Part shown: piece after piece, positions 9,235 to 17,197 of the stretch
Numbering within the stretch: position 1 is the first letter of the stretch
Layout: each line of letters begins with the position of its first letter
NCBI GenBank assembly: GCA_019637105.1
Contig: JAHBWF010000013.1
Span: 25,044-89,043 of the forward strand
Origin: Labilithrix sp.
GTDB taxonomy: Bacteria > Myxococcota_A > Polyangia > Polyangiales > Polyangiaceae
Direction of reading: 5' to 3'
Length of the DNA stretch: 64,000 nucleotides
The notes under the pieces: model-generated
What the model saw: the letters and a program-made list of their open reading frames with translations, nothing else
Database searches by the model: none
What the model was told of the DNA's origin: nothing
Translations under genes and position numbers: made by a program

Positions 9235-10233
9235 TCAGGGCGCGGTCGGGGAGTCGGTGGTCACGCCGGCGCCGAACCAGGCGATCGGCGCGCCGTCCTT
9301 GTCCTTCGCGGCGAGCACGTGCGTCGAGCTGCCGGTCGCGATGTCGACCTCGTAGACGTCGCCCGAGACGGTGAAGCCGTAGGCCTTCCCCGCCCAGAAG
9401 CCCATGCCGTAGTAGCCCTTCTGCCCGGTGTCGCCGATGATCTTCAGCAGCGTGCCGGTCTTCGGATCGACCTCCGCGAGCAGGTCGTTGCCCGCGCCGG
9501 CGTCGCCGGTCACCTGCTTGATCGCCGCGTACGTCCTGCCCTGATCGCGGACGAGCGAGATGAAGTCCCCCGAGATCCCGTACTCGAGGCCGTTGAACGC
9601 GGGCGTCGGGTTGAGGTTCTCCTGGTCGGTCATCTCGCCGGTCTGGAGATCGATGCGCGTGTAGATCGTGGCGTCGTCGAAGTTGTCGAAGGCGTAGCCG
9701 ACGAGCGCCTCCTGCGTCGGATCGATGGTCCCGGCCGGGACGAACGACAGCGAGTTCGGGTACATGTTCGCCCTGGTGTCGGTGCGGATGACCTGGCACG
9801 CGCCGCTCGTCGCGTCGACCTTGATGAAGCGCCAGTACGTCGTCGCGTACATCTGGCCGGTGCGATCGAGCGCGAGGTCGATGACCGCGTCGTTCTCCGG
9901 CGTCGTTCCGAGGCCGCCGACGCCGTTCTGCGGCACGCAGCCGAAGACGCCGACCTCGACGAGCGTGTTGGCGAGCGGGTCGAACCGGTAGAGCGTGTTC
10001 TTGTCGTGCGCGTAGATCCGCCCCGGCGGCTTGCCGCCGTCGGGGAGCGGCGGATCGGCGCCGTCGGGGACCTCGTCCGTCCGCCCGGAGTCGCGTCGCT
10101 TCGCGCCGGCGTCCTCGTCGTCGTCGGTCACGGGCAGCGTGCTCACCGGGGCGGGATCGGAGCAGGCGACGAACGCGAGCGCGAGCGACGCGCAGAGGCT
10201 CGTGGCGAGGAAGAAGATCGGTAGGCGACGCAC
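9235..10233 (-). CDS. secreted lipoprotein with beta-propeller-like repeats
   Basis: This 332-residue protein has a signal peptide ending in the lipobox 'LAFVAC' (Cys24) and an Asp/Gly/Pro-rich linker of about 45 residues. The C-terminal domain contains repeated 'IYAHDKNTLYRFDP', 'MYATTYWRFIKVD' and 'YGFTVSGDVYEVD' type segments, typical of propeller blades that bind or sense a ligand. Catalytic residues are not evident. It is transcribed away from the putative iron operon, from a shared 282-base intergenic region that also carries the Fur-box-like repeat. The start codon is GTG, 9 bases after a TAAGAT hexamer and without a Shine-Dalgarno. A surface role linked to the neighbouring iron genes is only suggested by position. 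Confidence 0.65.
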   Translation of the reverse strand: MRRLPIFFLATSLCASLALAFVACSDPAPVSTLPVTDDDEDAGAKRRDSGRTDEVPDGADPPLPDGGKPPGRIYAHDKNTLYRFDPLANTLVEVGVFGCVPQNGVGGLGTTPENDAVIDLALDRTGQMYATTYWRFIKVDATSGACQVIRTDTRANMYPNSLSFVPAGTIDPTQEALVGYAFDNFDDATIYTRIDLQTGEMTDQENLNPTPAFNGLEYGISGDFISLVRDQGRTYAAIKQVTGDAGAGNDLLAEVDPKTGTLLKIIGDTGQKGYYGMGFWAGKAYGFTVSGDVYEVDIATGSSTHVLAAKDKDGAPIAWFGAGVTTDSPTAP

Positions 10234-10242
10234 GGCCCTCGG

Positions 10243-10248
10243 ATCTTA
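10243..10248 (-). promoter_or_regulatory. putative -10 box (TAAGAT) of the 9235-10233 lipoprotein
   Basis: TAAGAT on the minus strand lies 9 bases before the GTG start. A transcript from it would have almost no 5' leader. Confidence 0.35.
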
Positions 10249-10413
10249 CGCCGGCCGCGGGATGAACGCTCCCACGCGGCGCGGGCCTCGGCCGCGCGCG
10301 CGGCCGTTCGGGCGCCTCGGCTCCCCGCTCCCCGCGGGGCTTCCAGGCTTCAATCGCGAACGATTTCCACGTGAAAGGTCGTCGATAGATGCAATCGAAC
10401 GCAGCCTTCTTAA

Positions 10414-10428
10414 TGAAAACGGTTTTCA
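10414..10428. promoter_or_regulatory. Fur-box-like 7-1-7 inverted repeat
   Basis: TGAAAACGGTTTTCA is a perfect 7-1-7 inverted repeat in a markedly AT-rich island of an otherwise GC-rich intergenic region. It differs from the common Fur-type sequence TGAAAATnATTTTCA only at the two bases next to the centre. It lies 88-102 bases before the delta-60/imelysin/TonB-receptor operon, genes of the kind expected under iron control. Recognition by Fur or another metal regulator is inferred. Confidence 0.55.
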
Positions 10429-10515
10429 ACATCAGCATTGTGGGCTAGAGCCATGACCACGGGAAGGGGACCAACAACGGTTCGCCCACTTCGTCGATTC
10501 CAGGAAGGAAGAGCG

Positions 10516-11994
10516 ATGCAGCAGCGTGTCTTGATGGGTAGCTTCATGGCGCTCGCGATGAGCGCGGGGCTCGTGGTCGCCTGCGGGGACGACGACGACG
10601 CGAACACGAACGTCACGCCGGACGGCGGCACGCAGACGCCGGACGGCGGCACGACGCCGGACACGGACGGGGGGAACACCCCGGACGCGACGCCCGACAG
10701 CCCGACGTCCACGGGCGTCCCGATCACGCCGCTCACGACGACGCAGATCGTGAACGCGTTCAACCCGTACGGCCTCCTCTACGCGAGCGACGGCTTCCTC
10801 TACGCGTCGGGCTCGACGGACACCGACGCCGGCCGGCGGCTGGCGGTCTGGCGCTTCAAGGACGGCGTCCTCGACGCCACGTTCGCGACCGACGGCGTCA
10901 TCGTCCACCCGGACCTCAACGGCGCCTCGTTCGACCTCGTCGAGGTGAGCGCCGGCAACTTCGTCGTGCACGCGGTCGCGGCCAACAAGGTCTACCTCGT
11001 CAAGCTCACCAAGGCGAACGACGGGTCGTTCTCGTTCGGGGACCCGGTCTTCGTGAAGTTCGGCTACGACGAGGCCGACGCTCAGTCCTACACCTCGTGG
11101 GGCATCGGGCTCGACAAGAGCAACGCGGCCACGCCGAAGATCGTCGTGTTCGCGCACGGCACGCCGGCCGCGGCGGCGGCGCGCACCGACGCCGACCGCT
11201 GGATCACGCGCGTCGACGCGAACACGCTCGCCTTCGACACGACCTTCAACGGTGGCGCGCCTTACACCGTCGACGCCGACGGCAAAGAGCTCCCCGACAA
11301 CGCGCGGCGCGGCCTCGTCCTCGCGGACGGCAGCATCGTCTCGTCGGGATACGCGAACTTCGGGACCGGCCTCCTCAACCACGTCGTGCTCATCCGCCTG
11401 CTGCCCACCGGGGCGGTGGACACCGCGTTCGGCTTCGGCACGACCGCGCCCGGCGTGCCCGGCCAGACGAAGTTCAACCCGTTCGTCGCCAGCGGCGGGT
11501 TCGCCGAGGCCTACAACGTGGTCCGCCAGTCGAGCGGACGCTACGTCACCACGGGCTACGGCGTGTCGAACTTCGACGTCACGAGCACGGCCGTCGACCT
11601 CGTCTCCTTCGGCGTGAAGGCCGACGGCCTCGACACGACCTACGGCCGGCAGGGCTCGTTCGCGTGGCAGAGCGAGGAGGACAAGAGCGCGGGCCTCGGC
11701 GCGAACCCGTTCATGGATCGCGGCCGCGACATGGCCGTCCTCCCCGACGACCGGCTCGTCCACGTCGGCGTCTACGACGACTACGCGAGCGTCTTCGTCA
11801 CCGACAAGGACGGCAAGCCCGATCCGAACGTCGGCGCCGGCGGCCTCCTCGAGTACTCCTTCCCGACCGCCTTCTTCAAGGTCACGGTCTCGCCCGACGG
11901 CAAGCAGATCGCGGCGACGACCCAGAGCACGAACCTGGCCGACGGCGGCACGACGCAGCGCGCGGTGCTCGCCACGCTGAAGGTCGGGCAGTAG
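10516..11994 (+). CDS. delta-60 repeat lipoprotein, first gene of the putative iron operon
   Basis: This 492-residue protein starts at ATG 10516, chosen because GGAAGAG lies just upstream and the next residues form a clean signal peptide with lipobox 'GLVVAC'. A long Asp/Thr/Gly/Pro linker (about residues 25-70) tethers the folded part. The body has repeats around 'DGVLDATFATDGVI', 'FDTTFNGGAPYTVDADGK', 'VDTAFGFG' and 'LDTTYGRQGSF', which match the delta-60 repeat that forms propellers in myxobacterial surface proteins. The imelysin gene begins 13 bases after its stop, so it very likely shares the operon. Its role there (surface binding, or docking of an iron source) is not known. Confidence 0.7.
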   Translation: MQQRVLMGSFMALAMSAGLVVACGDDDDANTNVTPDGGTQTPDGGTTPDTDGGNTPDATPDSPTSTGVPITPLTTTQIVNAFNPYGLLYASDGFLYASGSTDTDAGRRLAVWRFKDGVLDATFATDGVIVHPDLNGASFDLVEVSAGNFVVHAVAANKVYLVKLTKANDGSFSFGDPVFVKFGYDEADAQSYTSWGIGLDKSNAATPKIVVFAHGTPAAAAARTDADRWITRVDANTLAFDTTFNGGAPYTVDADGKELPDNARRGLVLADGSIVSSGYANFGTGLLNHVVLIRLLPTGAVDTAFGFGTTAPGVPGQTKFNPFVASGGFAEAYNVVRQSSGRYVTTGYGVSNFDVTSTAVDLVSFGVKADGLDTTYGRQGSFAWQSEEDKSAGLGANPFMDRGRDMAVLPDDRLVHVGVYDDYASVFVTDKDGKPDPNVGAGGLLEYSFPTAFFKVTVSPDGKQIAATTQSTNLADGGTTQRAVLATLKVGQ

Positions 11995-12007
11995 TAAGGG
12001 ATCGACC

Positions 12008-13297
12008 ATGACCGTACGTTCCCCCTCCAAGCCCGTCGTCTTCGCCAGCATCGCGGGCGCCGCGCTCGCCGCCGTCACGGCGGTGGTCGCGTGCTCCACC
12101 GACGATCCTCGCGCCGGCACGGGGACAGGATCGAGCAGCAGCGGGGGAACGTCGTCGTCGGGCGGCAGCAGCAGCGGCGGCCTCGACGCGACCGCTCCGG
12201 ACGGCCCCATCGAGTGTGGGGCCGCTCCGGGCGCGGACGCGCCGTTCACGAAGCAGGCGCTGCTCTCGGCGGCGAGCAAGTGCGCGGCGTGGCACGCCTG
12301 CGAGTTCCAGAACGCCGCCACGGCGCTCCGGGCCAGCGTGCGCGATCACGCCGCCGCTCCCGACGAGGCCAAGCTCACCGCGGCGCGGACGGCGTGGTCG
12401 AACGCGATGGAAGAGTGGTCCAAGATGGAGCTCTTCCAGTTCGGCCCCGTCGGCAGCAAGGCCGTCGACCAGTACCACGGGCGCGGGCTCCGAAGCTTCG
12501 TCCACCCGTGGCCCGATCACAACCGCTGCCAGGTCGAAGGGCAGATCGCCTCGAAGGGCTGGCAGGCGGGCATGGACGCCGTGCTCCCGAGCGCCCGCGG
12601 CCTCTACGCGCTCGAGTACGTCCTCCACTACCCGGGGAGCGACCACGTGTGCCTGCCGGCCTCGGCGACGGGTCAGGCCTGGGACGCGCTCGGCCCGGCC
12701 GATCTGGCGAAGGCGAAGAACGACTACGCCGTCGCCGTCGCCGACAACGTCGTCGCGCTCGCGCTCGAGATCCGCAACGTCTGGCTCCCCGAGGGCGAAG
12801 ACTTCGAGAAGAAGCTCCTCGCGTTCGACGGGTACGGCAGCGAGCAAGAGACGCTGAACGTCGTCGCCTGGTCGCTCTTCTACGCCGAGAAGGAGATCAA
12901 GGACTTCAAGCTGGGCAGCCTCTCCGGCGCCCAGGCGCGCGCGTACGTCCCCGAGACGCCGTTCGGTCCACGCGAGATCGAGAACATCCGCGCGAACCTC
13001 CGCGCGTTCCGCGCGCTCTACCAGGGCTGCGGCGCCAACGGCGTCGGCGTCGGGTTCGACGACTGGCTCGTCGCGGCCGGGCAGGCCGATCTCGCGAACG
13101 ACTTGCTGGCCGCGCTCGCGCAAGCCGAGACCGCCGCCGACGGATTCCCCGCCTTCGCGCAGGCGACGGAGGCCCAGTTTCTCGAGCTCTACAACGCGAT
13201 CAAGCCGCTCAGCGATCTCCTGAAGACGCGCTTGTTCGGCTCCGCGAGCCCGCTGAACCTGAAGCTCCCCGCCAGCGCCGCCAGTGACACCGACTGA
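12008..13297 (+). CDS. imelysin-family lipoprotein (peptidase M75-like)
   Basis: This 429-residue lipoprotein has a signal peptide ending in 'TAVVAC' and a Ser/Gly-rich spacer (about residues 38-60). An all-helical imelysin domain follows, in two pseudo-symmetric halves. The signature region reads 'RGLYALEYVLHYPGSD'. Many family members have GxHxxE here; in this protein the His position is Tyr, while the Glu is kept. Imelysins are periplasmic or surface proteins, often iron-regulated and encoded with TonB receptors, that are thought to bind iron or iron complexes rather than to cleave protein. The next gene overlaps its 3' end by 14 bases, so translation is coupled with the membrane protein behind it. 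Confidence 0.88.
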   Translation: MTVRSPSKPVVFASIAGAALAAVTAVVACSTDDPRAGTGTGSSSSGGTSSSGGSSSGGLDATAPDGPIECGAAPGADAPFTKQALLSAASKCAAWHACEFQNAATALRASVRDHAAAPDEAKLTAARTAWSNAMEEWSKMELFQFGPVGSKAVDQYHGRGLRSFVHPWPDHNRCQVEGQIASKGWQAGMDAVLPSARGLYALEYVLHYPGSDHVCLPASATGQAWDALGPADLAKAKNDYAVAVADNVVALALEIRNVWLPEGEDFEKKLLAFDGYGSEQETLNVVAWSLFYAEKEIKDFKLGSLSGAQARAYVPETPFGPREIENIRANLRAFRALYQGCGANGVGVGFDDWLVAAGQADLANDLLAALAQAETAADGFPAFAQATEAQFLELYNAIKPLSDLLKTRLFGSASPLNLKLPASAASDTD

Positions 13298-14828
13298 GCT
13301 GCCGCTCTCTTCGTTCGAGGGCCGGGCGCGATCGACCGTCGCCGCCCGCTCGGAGGCCGGCCGCTCGCCTAGGATCGATTTCGTGGGAACGCTCGGCGTC
13401 CTCTTGCGACGCGTGGAGGCCGCGCTCCTTCGCCCGGTCGACGTCGCGTGGCTCGCCGCGTACCGGATCCTCTTCGGGCTCGCGCTCGCGATCTCGATGG
13501 AGCGCTTCCTCGCGTACGGGTGGGTCGACACGCTGCTCGTCGCGCCGCGCTTCCGCTTCCGCTACTGGGGCTTCGCGTGGGTCGAGCCGCTCTCGTCGGG
13601 CGCGATGCACGCGCTCTTCTGGTGCCTCGCCGCCCTCGCCCTCGCGACGGCCGCGGGCCTCGCGTTCCGCCTCACCGCGCCGCTGTTCGCCGCGGGGCTG
13701 ACGTACATCCAGCTCGTCGACGTCTCGACGTACCTGAACCACTACTACCTCGCCGGTCTCCTCGCCTGGCTCCTCGCGCTCTCGCCCGCGAACCGCGCGT
13801 GGTCGGTCGACGCCTGGCTCCGCGCGCGCTGGAACGCGCGGCGCGGGCGGCCGCGCGCGGACGACCGCGAGGTCGCGACGGCCTGGCTGATCCTCTTCCG
13901 CGTGCAGGTCGGCGTCGTGTACTTCTTCGCCGGACTCGCGAAGGCGCAGAGCGACTGGCTCCTTCACGGTCAGCCGCTCGGCATCTGGCTCGGCGCGAGC
14001 ACCGAGCTGCCGCTCCTGGGCAGGCTGTTCACCGTCCCCGGCGTCCCGCTCGCGATGAGCTGGTGCGGCTTCTTGTTCGACACGACCGTCGTGCTCTGGC
14101 TGTCGTGGCGCAGGACGCGGCCGTGGGCGTACGCGGTCGTCGTCGTCTTCCACGTGATGACGCGCCTGCTCTTCGACATCGGGATGTTCCCGCTCATCAT
14201 GAGCCTCTCGGCGCTCGTGTTCTTCCATCCGAGCTGGCCGCGCGCGCTCGCCGCGCGGCTGCGCCGGTCGCCTCGCGACGCCGGCCCGCCCGCGCCCTCG
14301 GTCGCGCCGCCTCCGGCCGCCCGGCCGTCGCCGTGGCGCGCGCGCCTCACCCGCGCGGCCCTCGGCGCCGGCGCGATCTACTGCGTCGTCCAGGTGCTCA
14401 TGCCGCTCCGCTGCCACCTCTACGGCGGAAACGTCCTGTGGCACGAGCAGGGGATGCGCTTCTCCTGGCGGGTCATGGTCCGCGCGAAGGGCGGCGCGAA
14501 CACGTTCCTCGTTCGCCAGAAGGAGACGGGCCGCGTCTTTCACGTCCCGCCGCACGAATATTTGACCCCGTACCAGGAGAACGAGATGTCCGGCCAGCCC
14601 GACCTCGTGCTCCAGCTCGCGCATCACATCCAACGCGACTTCGAGGAGCGCGGCTTCGGTCCGGTCGAGGTCCGCGTCGACTCGCAGGTCTCGCTCAACG
14701 GCCGGCGCGGCGCGCCGCTCGTCGACCCTCGGGTCGATCTCACCACGATCGAAGACGGCCTCGCCCCCGCGACCTGGCTCCTCCCCGCCCCCAACGAAGC
14801 GCCTCCCCCTACCCGCCCCGTGCTGTGA
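13284..14828 (+). CDS. HTTM-domain (vitamin-K-dependent gamma-carboxylase-like) membrane protein
   Basis: The protein is up to 514 residues, with a multi-helix N-terminal half starting at 'RPVDVAWLAAYRILFGLALAI'. It contains the family-typical 'LNHYYL' segment near residue 152, and 'RVQVGVVYFFAGLAK' and 'WCGFLFDTTVVLW' helices. These are hallmarks of the HTTM/VKGC-like family. The C-terminal third is soluble. The frame opens with GTG at 13284, inside the imelysin gene. A later GTG (13383) would remove about 33 low-complexity residues, so the start is uncertain. The TonB-receptor gene starts on its stop codon (GTGA). Related proteins are often found beside imelysins and TonB receptors, suggesting a part in metal uptake; the chemistry is unknown. 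Confidence 0.8.
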   Translation: MTPTELPLSSFEGRARSTVAARSEAGRSPRIDFVGTLGVLLRRVEAALLRPVDVAWLAAYRILFGLALAISMERFLAYGWVDTLLVAPRFRFRYWGFAWVEPLSSGAMHALFWCLAALALATAAGLAFRLTAPLFAAGLTYIQLVDVSTYLNHYYLAGLLAWLLALSPANRAWSVDAWLRARWNARRGRPRADDREVATAWLILFRVQVGVVYFFAGLAKAQSDWLLHGQPLGIWLGASTELPLLGRLFTVPGVPLAMSWCGFLFDTTVVLWLSWRRTRPWAYAVVVVFHVMTRLLFDIGMFPLIMSLSALVFFHPSWPRALAARLRRSPRDAGPPAPSVAPPPAARPSPWRARLTRAALGAGAIYCVVQVLMPLRCHLYGGNVLWHEQGMRFSWRVMVRAKGGANTFLVRQKETGRVFHVPPHEYLTPYQENEMSGQPDLVLQLAHHIQRDFEERGFGPVEVRVDSQVSLNGRRGAPLVDPRVDLTTIEDGLAPATWLLPAPNEAPPPTRPVL

Positions 14829-17104
14829 AACGCCTCCGCTCCCCCCTCCCCCTCTCCTTCACCTGTCTCGCTGCAGTGAGCTTCGTCCTCGCGTCCCCGC
14901 GCCGCGCGGCGGCTCAAGCGGCGCCGAGCGATCCGTCGGCGCCCTCGGCCGAGCCGTCCGGCGCGGCCGGCGCGCCCGCGGCGCCCGCCGGCGCGACGCC
15001 GGCGAAGTCGAGCGATCCCGACGAGGTCTACATCGGCGGCACCGCGCTCTCGCACACGGCCGGCTCGGCGCAGGTCATCAAGAAGGACCAGCTCGATCGC
15101 TTCGAGTACGACGATCCGACCGCGACCTTGATGCAGGTCCCGGGCGTCTACATCCGCGGCGAGGACGGCGTCGGCCTCCGACCGAACATCGGCATCCGCG
15201 GCGCCAACCCGGACCGCAGCAAGAAGCTCACGCTGATGGAGGACGGGATCCTCTTCGGGCCCGCGCCGTACTCCGCGCCGGCCGGCTACTACTTCCCGCT
15301 CGTCACGCGCATGACGCAGATGCGCGTCGTCAAGGGCCCCGCGGCGATCGCCTACGGCCCCAACACGGTCGGCGGCGTGATCGACTTCATCTCGCGCCCG
15401 ATCCCGACGCGTACGAGCGGCGCCGTCGATCTCGCCGCGGGGCAGTACGGCTACGGCAAGGCTCACGCTTGGTTCGGAAGCAGCGACGGCCGCCTCGGCT
15501 TCCTCGTCGAGGGGGTGCGCCTGCAGAACACCGGCTTCGCCGAGCTCCCGAGCGGCGCCGACACCGGGTCGACCCGCAACGACTGGATGATCAAGACGGC
15601 GTACACGATCGATCCGGACGCGCCGACCAAGCACCGGCTCCAGCTCAAGCTCTCCTACGCCGACGAGGTCTCGAACGAGACGTACCTGGGCCAGACCGAC
15701 GCCGACTTCCGCACGAACCCGTACCGGCGCTACCCCGCGAGCGCGCTCGACCAGATGAAGAACAACCGGACGGGCATCGTGGCCTCGCACACGATCGAAG
15801 GTCCGGGGTCCTCGTACCAGATCAAGACGAGCGCCTACCGGTTCGACTACCAGCGCAAGTGGACGAAGCTGAACCACCTCGGCGGCGCCGCGGCGTCGAC
15901 GGTCCTCGCCAACCCCGACGATCCCAGCTTCACCGGCTACTACGCCGTGCTCACGGGACGAAACGACAGCGGCTCGGCCTCCGACACGCTCTTCATCGGC
16001 CCGAACGATCGCTCGTTCGTGAGCCAGGGGGTCCAGAGCGTGCTGTCGACGTCGGTGAACACCGGCCCCGTCGAGCACAAGCTCGAGTCCGGGATCCGCT
16101 TCCACTACGATCACATCAAGCGCCTCCACACCGAGTCGGCGTTCTTGATGCAGAACGGCGCGCTGGTCTCGGCGGGCGAGCCCGTCCTCACGACGAACGA
16201 CAACTTCGCGAGCACCCACGCGGTCGCCCTCCACATGACCGACGCGATGACCTGGCGCGGGCTCACGGTCACGCCGGGCGCGCGCGTCGAGCTCATCGGC
16301 TCGCGGACCGAGGACTACCTCACCAACGTGGACAACGACCGCCTCGTCGCGGCCGTGATGCCGGGCATCGGCGCGTACTACGAGCTGCTCCGGAGCCTCG
16401 GCCTCCTCGCGGGCGTCTACCGCGGCTTCAGCCCGCCCGCGCCGGGCGCCGACCGGGCGACGCAGCCCGAGTACAGCGTCAACTACGAGGCCGGCGCGCG
16501 CTACACGCGCGGGGCGTCGCGCGCCGAGCTCATCGGCTTCTACAACGACTACTCGAACCTCACCGACACCTGCACGTTCGCGAGCGGCTGCGTCGACGCG
16601 AACTTCGACCGCCAGTTCGACGCCGGCAAGGCTCGGATCTACGGCCTCGAGGCCTTCGTCGCGCACGAGCAACGCGTGGGGGACTTCAGGCTCCCGGTGA
16701 CCGCCGCGTACACGCTCACGTACGGCGAGTTCGGCAGCGACTTCACCTCGCAGGATCCGATCTACGGCGTGGTTCGGGCCGGCGACGAGCTGCCCTACAT
16801 CCCGCGCAACCAGCTCAACCTCACCGCCGCCGTCGAGCACGCGCGCGCGGGGCTCAACGCGGCGTTCAACTACGTCGCGCCGATGCGCGAGCAGGCCGGC
16901 AACCTCCCGATCGAGCGCACGGTCGCGACCGACGAGCAGGTCTGGGTGGACTTCGGCGGCTACGTGAACGCGCTGCGCTGGCTCCGGATCTACGCGAACC
17001 TGCGCAACGCGTTCGGCGCCGAGAACATCGTGGGCCGTCGCCCCTACGGCGCGCGCGCGAACGCGCCGCGTTGGCTGCAGGTCGGCATGAAGGTCCAGTT
17101 CTGA
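14825..17104 (+). CDS. FecA-like TonB-dependent outer-membrane receptor
   Basis: This 759-residue receptor starts at GTG 14825, which overlaps the previous stop by 4 bases and gives a signal peptide ('CLAAVSFVLASPRRAAA|QA'). After a Pro/Ala-rich linker comes a possible TonB box ('DEVYIGGTAL'). The plug domain has 'IGIRGANPDRSKKLTLMED', 'PYSAPAGYYFPL', 'VVKGPAAIAYGPNTVGGVIDFI', closely following the ferric-citrate receptor pattern. The remaining ~550 residues form a 22-strand-type barrel ending in Phe ('GMKVQF'). It would import a ferric chelate with TonB energy. It is the last gene of the four-gene operon behind the Fur-box-like site. FecA-like is safe; the exact substrate is not. Confidence 0.92.
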   Translation: MKRLRSPLPLSFTCLAAVSFVLASPRRAAAQAAPSDPSAPSAEPSGAAGAPAAPAGATPAKSSDPDEVYIGGTALSHTAGSAQVIKKDQLDRFEYDDPTATLMQVPGVYIRGEDGVGLRPNIGIRGANPDRSKKLTLMEDGILFGPAPYSAPAGYYFPLVTRMTQMRVVKGPAAIAYGPNTVGGVIDFISRPIPTRTSGAVDLAAGQYGYGKAHAWFGSSDGRLGFLVEGVRLQNTGFAELPSGADTGSTRNDWMIKTAYTIDPDAPTKHRLQLKLSYADEVSNETYLGQTDADFRTNPYRRYPASALDQMKNNRTGIVASHTIEGPGSSYQIKTSAYRFDYQRKWTKLNHLGGAAASTVLANPDDPSFTGYYAVLTGRNDSGSASDTLFIGPNDRSFVSQGVQSVLSTSVNTGPVEHKLESGIRFHYDHIKRLHTESAFLMQNGALVSAGEPVLTTNDNFASTHAVALHMTDAMTWRGLTVTPGARVELIGSRTEDYLTNVDNDRLVAAVMPGIGAYYELLRSLGLLAGVYRGFSPPAPGADRATQPEYSVNYEAGARYTRGASRAELIGFYNDYSNLTDTCTFASGCVDANFDRQFDAGKARIYGLEAFVAHEQRVGDFRLPVTAAYTLTYGEFGSDFTSQDPIYGVVRAGDELPYIPRNQLNLTAAVEHARAGLNAAFNYVAPMREQAGNLPIERTVATDEQVWVDFGGYVNALRWLRIYANLRNAFGAENIVGRRPYGARANAPRWLQVGMKVQF

Positions 17105-17197
17105 GCCCGCGGGCGCGAGCGCTCCGGCGGCCGCCGCGCGGTCGTGGGACGTCGAGCGCCCCCTGACGCGCGAGGCGGCGCGCGCCCGCGGCGACCG

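Noticed and set aside
13448-14824. N-terminal extension of the TonB-receptor frame by about 460 codons
   Set aside because: The extension overlaps the HTTM gene out of frame and is Arg/Pro-rich; GTG 14825 gives a signal peptide and the usual 4-base coupling.
17105-17197. Possible strong terminator between the TonB-receptor and kinase genes
   Set aside because: The gap is GC-rich and can form several alternative hairpins, but there is no T-run and no single dominant stem, so I do not call a terminator.
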